NCBI GenBank assembly: GCA_964017195.1
Contig: OZ024889.1
Location: 53,414,711 to 53,478,710 of the forward strand
Length of the DNA: 64,000 nucleotides
Origin: Siderastrea radians
Taxonomy: Eukaryota > Cnidaria > Anthozoa > Scleractinia > Rhizangiidae
Reading direction: 5' to 3'
Part shown: one piece after another, positions 56,801 through 64,000 of the stretch
How positions within the stretch are numbered: the first letter of the stretch is position 1
Layout of the letters: each line of letters begins with the position of its first letter
Translations under genes and position numbers: made by a program
The notes under the pieces: generated by a model
Databases searched by the model: none
Told to the model about the DNA's origin: nothing
The model's input: the letters and a program-made list of their open reading frames with translations, nothing else

Positions 56801-59800
56801 ATTGTGTTTGTAGACAAGTGAATAATTCTAATAGCTGTTAATACAGTTGAGCCTCCGGTCCAATTTCCTTTTGTTTAAAAAGGCACACTAACGAGGCTAG
56901 TGGGTCAATACCACGCGATACATGGCAGAATGACCAACTAGCCTCGTTTGTATGTCGAAACCACTGATAACTGTAATAACAGCTATTGAAAACCAACAAT
57001 ACAAACAGAAAAATAAAACAATTAAAACAAAATGACTTTCCAAGAGCATAGCGCTAGCAATGATTGTCTATAAGCAACTATAGCTCACCAGATAATTCTC
57101 GCCTAGTCCGATTGGTTTAAAAGGATCATGTGACGTGACACTATCAGGGGACAGTAGTCGTCACTAAAAAAAGGAGAAGAAAAACCTTGCATTTATTTAT
57201 TTCTGTTTCACTGACAAACATGTTGCTTCCACTGTATTCGCACCTTGTATGTTTGTCCAAAATTTCAGGTTCTTGATTTTTTTGTTCCGAGGAAAATTTA
57301 TTGGTCAATTTAAGTGCTCTGTCTCGGGAATATATCGGTCTGATAATTTTCTCCTTGGAAATTTGATGCTCTTAAAACTAACATGTAATATAGTATTTGT
57401 GCGCGGAAACTGTCAGCCGATAGTTCCCCTACATAAGCTTACATATTAAGTGAACACTCAGTTGTTTAAATAGGCAATGACGATTTTCCTTGGCCCTACC
57501 ACATTGACAAGGAAATATACTCTTCACAAAATTGGTTCTGAAACACCAATCCGGTGTACCTTCCTGTATTTTTAAGATACCTTAAATTCATTTCCTGACA
57601 ATTCGGCGAAGAGAACTTCGTTCCGTTTGATGACCAATCAAAATTTATAATGCTAGAGGAAATGTTATTACTATATTTCCCCGGTTTGTGTTACGTTCAA
57701 GTTATCTATATTTGCAAACCGCTATTCTTTTCCATTATCTTATAAAAAGATTAAATGTTCGTGAACTCTTCGTTTTTTGTTTGCCATAGGTTGGCCACTA
57801 GTGGCCGGGACGTGGACCTTCTCCAAAAATGGCATTCGTGTATTAAAACCCGTTATTATGGTTGCAGACCTCCGAAACATTTTGGTCTGGCGGAGAAACC
57901 ATTCATTAAAAACCATTTATACCAATATTTATTTCTCTTAGGCCACGCATCAATGTGTGCAGGAAATGTAACGAAGTAGTAGTTCGAGGCGCCACCTATC
58001 TTCGCATGAAACTCTACTGACATGAAAGCCTAGAACCACCGGAGATTACTCCAGTGAGACACTGTTATTAATATTATTTTGGTGGAAACTTATATCACGA
58101 ACAGAAAGTGGCTAAACCATGGGCTAGCCGGATCAAGGACATACTGTAAACCTATGTTTCTAAAGCGCAGAACACAAGTAGATCCTCACCTGTTGCCTTT
58201 TGTTTCTTAGCCACTGAAGAAGATCCCCATATGGGGCAAATTCCAAGATTAACATGATGGGCTCTGACTTGACCCAGTAGCCGAGCATGGTCAGAACATT
58301 CCTGTGAGAACCAAGAACCTTCATGTGCTCAATTTCCTGAAGGAACTGTTGTTTCCCTTCCTCACCGGCCGTTTCTGAAAAAAAAATTGAAATCAAAATC
58401 AAGCAAATGAACAAGCAATCACATGCACAAAAACTGATCGAGTAACGAGATGGCCTTGTCAAGACAAGGAGAATCCGTTGCTGTGCGTCCATGGTTCTGG
58501 CAGTGCTTGATGAGCCAGGCAAGCGAATCAAGCACCGTTATGTACGGTCATCTCGCCACCAGAATAACTCGCCATCAGCGAGAACCACCTCGCCACCAAG
58601 CGAGGTTATCTCGCCACCACCAACTCGCCACCACGCGAAGTCGCCAACATCTTGCCGCTAAATATTTTTGACACTATTTACAAAAAAAAATTCCAAGTAA
58701 CAGTCACGCATTTCACAATTTAAATTTATATATCGAATGAAATAAAACACCGAGTATTGATCAGCAACATTCGAGGAAAACAAAGTCATGTCATGCTAAG
58801 ATCACGTCTCTGATACATAATCAGCGGTCGCAATGAGGAGAGGGATTATTTGTGTAACAGGTCAGTTGCGTGTATTTCGTGTTTGGTGGCGAGTTGGTGG
58901 CGAGTTTTTGGTGGCGAGTTTTTGGTGGCGAGTTGTTGGTGGCGAGGTGACTTGAGGTGGCGAGATGGTTGGTAGCATCTTCCTGGCGGTGAGGTGACTG
59001 GATACCATTATATTTACCTAGCAACGAAGGAAAACGTGAGCGTACTAAAATATTAGTACTGTAGACCAGTTTCACAATAACGTCATTTTGCTGACTCCCA
59101 GAATCCGTCATTTTTTACTCACGCAAATTGGAGTGAGAGTACAAAGCGTAAAAAGACGACGAAAACTAAATAAATTCTAAACTCTGGTAACTGTAGTAAA
59201 ATAATGTTTTCATTTGTTTGTACTGACATAACGTTTCGATACTGAACTCTCATCCATGGCAAAGCGAGAGCCATGACGCGAATACAAGGAACAATCAATC
59301 ATCTGTCCAGCTGCCAAGGATGAAACTGGAGCTTGTTAGTTGTTGTAAAAGCTCATTCATACAACTATTTGTAATTTTCAATAAAGTTCTGTTGTTGTCC
59401 TGTTGATGTTGTTGTCACGACTGAAATCGCTACACCTTTGCGAGGTTGTACGATTCACGTATTTCTAGTCATCATAAATCTTGTCTAAAAACCGGAAAGG
59501 GACGTTTTATAAATAAAAGAGAATAGACTTTCCTCACCAAGTAAAACTTTTATGGCAACTACTCGTCCTTCATTGAGGTCCACTCTCTGCTCCCTATGCG
59601 TGGAAAACACTTCAGCTTTTGGCAATTCTTTCAGGGCTCCCTTATGTACTTTCCCAAAAGCACCCCTTCCCAGTTCCTCCATAAATGTTACCCGCTGAGG
59701 CGGCACTTCCCATAGCAGTAAGGGAACGATGTCAGATTTGGATCTTGAAACAAAAATAAGTTTGATTAACCTTTTGTCTACAATACGCAGGTTTTAATGA

Positions 59801-60207
59801 CAAAGAAAATCAGCGGCTCGCTAATTGGCCAAGTTTGCATCCTTGATTGGCACTCTTGCAAGTTTTCAGGAGAATCAAGGCAAAAACGTCCTAAGTTTAT
59901 TAGAGCTATTGATTACTGAGTAATCGAACAATTTAAATCAGATACATTTGGAAACACCTTTGTTGTGTAGTCCTTGTACCTTGATACATTTCTTGTAATC
60001 ACTTGTGGTCTCTCGTTCATGTCTGAAATTAACCTCGGGTATTTGCGACAACTAGAAGGCTGGTAGTTTTTTTCTTTTTGTTTATCGTTTCTACAAATGT
60101 CTTTAACAGTTCATCTTTTCAAAGGGTCCATCATGCATAGACAACGGTGAGTTGAAAAGTAAAAAGACGGAGGCGCTTGCGGTACTTTTCTCAGTCACAA
60201 TTTGAAA

Positions 60208-60246
<39 letters not shown>

Positions 60247-63200
60247 GAATTTTTAAACAGGATGGCCCTTCAGTACATGCGTACTGTTATCAAAGGGGTC
60301 CTGTAAAAGAAAAATATATATAACAATATAAAAATAAAATACATCATATAAAAGGATAAAAGGTAAAAAGTTAAAAATCTATTAAATTATACTTACTTAA
60401 CCTATAAAAATACTTCGTTTAAAGACTGCCTAAATAAAACCCTACTGCTAGTTTGTCTAGTTTTTAAAGGTAAAGAATTAAAAATATTTGCACCAGAGAA
60501 ATAAAAACTTTTTCGTGCAAATTCAAGTTTCACTTTAGGTAGAACAACAGTGGCTCTACAGTTCCTCGTATCACGATTATGCGTTAAGAAATTAAAATAG
60601 TTTTTAAAAGGGGTGCAAACGTTGCCTTGTAGGCAGTCAAAAACAAAATTACAGGTTTTTCTCATTAGAGTGTTCTCGACTGTGGGTAGGCGGAGTACAC
60701 AAGTAAGACATGTAGGATTTGGCAGAATGGTCCTGTGACTTCGTTGTTCCAGGTCTCTGATTTTGCGCTTGCGTGTTTCTGACCAACCAAGCGTACTTTG
60801 ACCACAGTAAGTGAAAATGGGCATGATCATTGTCCTGTAAAATGCGTTCAGCGCTAAAGACATCAATGTTAGAACGGATTCGTCGTAATAAATTTACTCT
60901 CCCAGCTGCTTTTTTGTACGTTTTTAAAAAGTGCGTGTCAAGATTTAGTGTGGGATCTAAATGAACGCCGAGGTATTTGTAGGTTGTTGTCGTGTTTATG
61001 CGGCATCCGTTTACCGTCAAGTTTAATTCTTTGCCATCGAAACAATTTAATCTTTTCGCTGTTCCAAACAACATAACTTCAGTTTTTCCTTTTTTAAGAT
61101 TGATGACAAGTTCATTGTCTCTAAACCAGTCAGCGAGACTGTTGATGTCTTCACCGAGATTGTGTTGTATAGCATCCAAGTCTTTCGAGGAGGTGAAAAT
61201 AACTGTGTCGTCTGCGTAGGTGATAATTTTGGAGTAACGAAGCGGCTGATGGACGTCATTAAAGTGAATCAAGAACAATAGCGGACCTAGAATACTTCCT
61301 TGGGGAACACCTGTAAAAACAGGATTAGGTTCAGACAGCACTCCTTTAAATTGGACGAGCTGCTTCCGGAGAAACAGATAATCCGTAAACCAGTTCAGTT
61401 CATTGTCCTGTATGCCATAACAAGACAGTTTTTCTAATAAAACTGAGTGGCTGATGGTGTCAAACGCCTTTGTTAAGTCAATAAACACAGCTCCTGTAGC
61501 TTTCACGCCATCTGCTTCTTTCCGGATTAAGTCTGTAAACAGAGTCACCGCCAATTCAGTTGAGCGATTAGATCTAAAACCAAACTGGTGTTCGGAAATA
61601 AGGCCGTTGCGATCGAGATGTGTCACTACTTGCTTATAAACAGCTCTCTCCAAAATCTTTGACAGAGTAGGCAGAATTGAAATTGGTCTGTAGTTGTCTA
61701 TTTCTGCCGTAGAACCAGACTTGAACAGAGGAATCACCTTGGCCACTTTCCAATCGGTTGGAACAACTCCAGTTGCGAGGGATAAGTTAATGATAAAAGT
61801 TAAAGGCTTTGTGATGACTTCTGCGGCATCTTTAAGTAATCCAGGGGGCAGATTATCTAGACCAGTCGCTTTCTTTCGTTTAAGTTTTTTCAGCTCCCTC
61901 AGAATATCTGCTTCTTTCACAGCTCTGAAAAGGAATTTCTCTTTGCTAAGAGGGGCTTTCGTTCCGTTTTTGCACCAAACAAAGTCACGAAGCAAAAACG
62001 ACTTTCTTTTCAAATTGATGGCAGCGTTAGTGAAAAAGTCACAAAAACCGTTTGAGATGAATTTCTTATCGGTAGACTTCGTTCCATTTATCTGAAACGC
62101 TGATCCTTGTTCTGATGGTAGTTTCGTTGGATACAGCTTTTTAATGGCACACCAGAATTTATCAGGAGAGTCGGCACTATCTCTTAGAATATCTTGATGA
62201 TATTTGCTCTTGCATTTTTTAATAAGGCCTGTTACTCTGTTACGCTGTCGCTTGTACGATGACCAGTCCAATTCACAGTTAGTCCTGCGAGCTTTCCTAA
62301 GTAAACCATCCCTCAAGTTCATCTCCCGTTTGACCTCTTGAGTCAACCATGGGCAGAGTCTCCCTTTGACCTTCTTTTCAATGAGCGGCGCAGGTTTGTC
62401 GATACACTGTTGTAAAATGTTCTTTAAAACACTCCAGGCAGTGTTGACACAGGACGATGAAAAGACTTGCACAAAGTTCATGGAATTAAGCTCTTCGCAA
62501 AATAATTTCGCATCGTAGTTTGCAAAATTTCGACAGGTAATGATCCTAGGATGATGTTTCACATTGTTTACTTTGCGAGAACAGCAGATCAATTCATGAT
62601 CGCTCAAGCCAGCAGGGATTACTTTCACATGGTTGATTTTTGATATAAGGATATTCTGTCCTACCTTCTTGACACGGGATTTCCGCGTACCCTTCTTTTG
62701 TGTCTGAGCCTGTAGCAAACGACCGCAAAAACTATTGTGGCAAGGACAATTCCACCGACTATGCTAGCGATCCTTGTAGCGTCCGTTGTACTAATGTTGT
62801 CGTTATTTTTAGCAAAAGAAATATCATTTTTAACTGCAAGGTAAAAAAAATTACTTCCATTTAATGTCAAATTTACAAGTCGACCCGGCACACGATGCAT
62901 AGAATATTTTAGCTATACCCCATACGAACTAAAAGGAATAAAACTTGATCATGAAAAAGTCTGCTATTTTGCATGTACTTTGGAAGAATGAGGCTAGTTT
63001 GTCTTGAAAATGCCACTTGAAATAATTATTTTGAAGGCCACAGATCATGTAAGCTAACGAGTTCTAAGTTTCATGGTCAATCGGTTTTCTAGAGTGTTCA
63101 AAATTGAAACCTTGAACATTTTTCAATTTATTATTCTATCATAATACGTGTACCCTAGAGCTACTATAAACTAACTTTCGAATTTGAGACGTTTTAGTTT

Positions 63201-64000
63201 GTGTAGTGGAAAAACAATACCATTATTTAACTGTAAGAGTACAACTGAAATGCTAAAGGAGTAAAAATCTTTCACGATGTTTGGACAGTTAACAGCTAGA
63301 CAACTTACTACCCTACCTTCACACGATGTTCAACTCGTTCAAGTCCAAATTTGAGATCACGTGAGCAACGACCGCTGATAATATAGTTGGTCCCAAAGCA
63401 TTATGGGTAGACCTTTCTTTCCTCCTTGCTCCCCTACATGGAGTAGGGTCCTTTGGACTATCTAGTGCTACGGATTTGTCGCATTTTGTTTTTGTTTGTT
63501 TTTTGTTTGTTTTAATTTTACAACGAAATCGAACATCATTTTGCGACCCTTTTAAGACTTTTCTCAATAAATTATAATTCGAAAATGAGTAGATGGTAGT
63601 ATGAAAATAATTTTTCGATGTTAGGCTACCTCATTACAGGAATCAAGACAACTTCCGTGGTTGTTTGGTTTCTACTTGCTACTTTACATGACTTTGCAAA
63701 AAGCACCTTTAATTACTGGAGGAAAATTTAATTTAGCCTAGGAAACTCTCCTAAAAAGTCTTTTGTGCAAGAAGATCTAGCATGTCCTCTAAAGTAATTT
63801 CACACCTGTGTTGGTTTTTACTTGCCAAGAGGCTGACCAGTCACTTTCCATTTTTCCATTATGCGCTGACACTGCAAATTCATACTTTGTGTCACAGATG
63901 AGTCGTATGAAATAGAAGGTGTTCGAAACTTGGGAAACAGAAATTTGTCGCCGGTCAGTTTCACTGTATTGTGATGTTTTTTCTCTGTAGTGTATTATGT
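50654..64000 (-). CDS. Gene B: tandem paralogue of gene A (RTK), 5' end cut off
   Basis: Minus strand from the right edge to the stop codon at 50656-50654. Exons seen: FN3 (63806 to edge), TM/juxtamembrane 62665-62833, N-lobe 59538-59743, hinge 58190-58374, kinase insert 56009 to about 56578, catalytic loop 54772-54986, micro-exon 51821-51861, alpha-G 51392-51488, terminal 50654-50852. Lengths equal gene A wherever comparable (169, 206, 185, 215, 41 bp) except the insert exon. All catalytic motifs are present ([35 protein letters not shown]), so an active kinase is expected. The ectodomain upstream of FN3 lies beyond the window; by paralogy it may match gene A. One splice site (insert exon acceptor) is uncertain. 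Confidence 0.85.
51392..51488 (-). CDS. Gene B exon: kinase alpha-G region
   Basis: 97 bp, ATTATTAG acceptor and GTAAGT donor. Reads [20 protein letters not shown] and [11 protein letters not shown], following MG from the micro-exon, giving the RTK pattern GG.PYPG.....L...L..GYRM..P..C. Confidence 0.9.
51821..51861 (-). CDS. Gene B 41-bp micro-exon, alpha-F
   Basis: [14 protein letters not shown] between TTTTAG and GTAAGA. Phase 2 in, 1 out, joining the catalytic-loop exon and the alpha-G exon in frame. All residues of the helix core are conserved. Confidence 0.92.
51862..54771 (-). other. Gene B intron with SINE and repeat relics
   Basis: 2.9 kb. Holds the tRNA-like SINE near 52100, a direct repeat TTTCCCGCCAAGAAAAG at about 52537 and 52580, and at 54000-54260 a relic shared with 39300-39530. 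No exon is expected by phase. Confidence 0.5.
52020..52110 (-). mobile_element. tRNA-derived SINE head
   Basis: Minus strand has TGGTCGACTGG, fitting the RNA polymerase III A box, and 35-40 bp later GGGGTTCAAATCTG, fitting the B box; the spacing is tRNA-like. A T-rich and G-rich tail follows towards 51960. It does not fold as a normal tRNA gene (the acceptor-stem halves do not pair by eye). Confidence 0.55.
54772..54986 (-). CDS. Gene B exon: catalytic loop and activation segment
   Basis: 215 bp. Reads [60 protein letters not shown] and [23 protein letters not shown] and APE intact; one activation-loop tyrosine as in gene A. Acceptor CCCACAG, donor GTAAGT. Confidence 0.95.
54987..56008 (-). 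other. Gene B intron, nothing seen
   Basis: About 1 kb AT-rich intron between the kinase-insert and catalytic-loop exons; no repeat or homology noticed apart from a short ATAC-rich run near 55555. Confidence 0.5.
56009..56578 (-). CDS. Gene B exon: kinase insert domain and alpha-E (5' border uncertain)
   Basis: Ends [17 protein letters not shown] before GTAAGT, the helix alpha-E, at the same place as gene A. Upstream are about 170 hydrophilic residues with E/K/D/N/S runs and tyrosines in AKYQPLIW and KEYSHEEN; little alignable with gene A except the start ([10 protein letters not shown] versus [10 protein letters not shown]) and the end. The acceptor used in gene A (CAG) reads TTG here at about 56621. 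The nearest in-phase AG is after GGAGAG at 56579-56580, giving a 570-bp, 190-codon exon. If another acceptor is used the exon may reach 56623. Confidence 0.75.
56890..56949. repeat. Short inverted repeat
   Basis: AACGAGGCTAGT at 56890 pairs with ACTAGCCTCGTTT at 56937-56949; 12-bp perfect stem, 35-bp loop, in a gene B intron. Confidence 0.6.
58190..58374 (-). CDS. Gene B exon: kinase alpha-C and hinge
   Basis: 185 bp. Reads [59 protein letters not shown]. Same borders and phases as gene A exon 14; alpha-C glutamate present in FLQEI. Confidence 0.93.
58540..59000. mobile_element. Foldback-like element with CTCGCCACCA repeat arms
   Basis: Left arm (58542-58640) has about five copies of CTCGCCACCA; right arm (58880-58970) has six or more of the reverse complement TGGTGGCGAG. 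About 240 bp of AT-rich unique sequence lies between. Repeat units facing each other across a spacer repeat the design of the 1491-4075 element, with an unrelated unit. In gene B intron. Confidence 0.65.
59538..59743 (-). CDS. Gene B exon: kinase N-lobe, glycine loop and lysine
   Basis: 206 bp. Reads [40 protein letters not shown] and ends [10 protein letters not shown]. Glycine loop and catalytic lysine intact. Acceptor TTTCAAG, donor GTGAGG. Confidence 0.93.
60206..60246. repeat. (AAT)n microsatellite, LINE 3' tail
   Basis: About 13 AAT units (TTA on the LINE strand) directly after the 3' end of the LINE; CR1/L2-like elements commonly end in such short repeats. Confidence 0.85.
60649..62656 (-). 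CDS. LINE ORF2: endonuclease end and reverse transcriptase (partial)
   Basis: About 670 codons open. First comes GLSDHELI, the SDH end motif of APE-type endonucleases; then an NTE-type linker; then RT motifs: [60 protein letters not shown] and the catalytic YADDT. The open frame formally extends upstream through the gene B TM exon to 62718, which is chance. A frameshift near 60850 moves the C-terminus to another frame (60402-60866: [32 protein letters not shown]). Encodes target-primed reverse transcription in active relatives; this copy lacks its 5' part. Confidence 0.9.
62665..62833 (-). CDS. Gene B exon: stalk, transmembrane helix and juxtamembrane
   Basis: 169 bp. Reads [20 protein letters not shown], then the helix [20 protein letters not shown], then [15 protein letters not shown]. 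Acceptor CTTGCAG, donor GTAGGA. Same size and phase as gene A exon 12; the RGNP juxtamembrane core is identical. Confidence 0.9.
62834..63805 (-). other. Gene B intron, nothing seen
   Basis: About 1 kb AT-rich intron between the FN3 and TM exons; (TTTG)n-like run near 63485-63515. No coding homology. Confidence 0.5.
63806..64000 (-). CDS. Gene B exon: FN3 domain (partial, cut by window edge)
   Basis: Reads [60 protein letters not shown] before a GTGTGA donor. Clear paralogue of gene A exon 11 ([35 protein letters not shown]). The start of the exon and the rest of the ectodomain are off the right edge. Confidence 0.9.

Larger units (their letters stand above)
60206..62656 (-). mobile_element. 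5'-truncated CR1/L2-like LINE
   Basis: Starts about 9 bases after the donor of the gene B TM exon and ends in the (TTA)n tail. Contains the end of an endonuclease domain, a nearly full reverse transcriptase and the C-terminal region, the last in another frame. Same strand as gene B, in the intron between TM and N-lobe exons. Long open frames indicate a fairly recent insertion. Confidence 0.85.

Noticed and set aside
60992..62095. Plus-strand ORFs at 60992-61219, 61454-61639 and 61694-62095
   Set aside because: Antisense shadows of the LINE reverse transcriptase.
60649..62718. A 689-codon ORF read as starting at 62718
   Set aside because: The first about 20 codons come from the gene B TM exon in a wrong frame. 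Only sequence left of about 62656 belongs to the LINE.

Overview
This is a eukaryotic, intron-rich, AT-leaning window that looks like a cnidarian genome, most likely an anthozoan (coral or sea anemone). That assignment is an inference from the gene content (receptor tyrosine kinases with CUB, C-type lectin, sushi, discoidin, LamG and FN3 modules), the compact exons with GT-AG introns, and the dense load of small DNA transposons and CR1/L2-like LINE debris. No species can be named from the sequence alone.

All recognisable host genes are on the minus strand and belong to one receptor tyrosine kinase (RTK) family arranged head to tail. Gene A (24453 down to 92, running off the left edge) is nearly complete: signal peptide, CUB, two C-type lectin domains, sushi/CCP, F5/8C (discoidin), LamG/pentraxin-like domain, FN3, one transmembrane helix and a tyrosine kinase with all the catalytic motifs. 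I do not recognise this domain order as a described RTK class. Gene B (right edge down to 50654) enters the window at the same FN3 exon and has the same TM and kinase exons with identical lengths and phases, through to a stop codon. Between them, 35139-41708 holds a 5'-truncated, decaying third copy (C) that keeps only C-lobe exons. A second striking feature is the kinase insert: in both genes a single phase-0 exon between helices alpha-D and alpha-E codes for a hydrophilic, charged insert (370 codons in A, about 190 in B), while the flanking kinase exons are constant in length.

Layout: 1-24.5 kb gene A; 24.5-35.1 kb intergenic, with a hAT transposase relic, a 1.56 kb tandem duplication carrying LINE 3' ends, and two MITEs; 34.5-34.93 kb a CCT/CCA-rich palindrome; 35.1-41.7 kb fragment C; 41.7-50.6 kb intergenic, with a 3.05 kb DNA transposon bounded by TIRs and a perfect 8-bp duplication; 50.65-64 kb gene B, whose largest intron holds a 5'-truncated LINE with a long reverse transcriptase ORF. 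Other mobile DNA includes two foldback-like elements with tandem-repeat arms, TTAA-flanked elements, a tRNA-like SINE and several hairpins.

How the parts may work together (inference): the ectodomain combines carbohydrate-, lipid- and protein-binding folds typical of recognition molecules, joined by symmetrical phase 1-1 exons, to an FGFR-like kinase. The array looks like a duplicating family of recognition receptors that signal through tyrosine phosphorylation, with a rapidly diverging insert inside the kinase domain.
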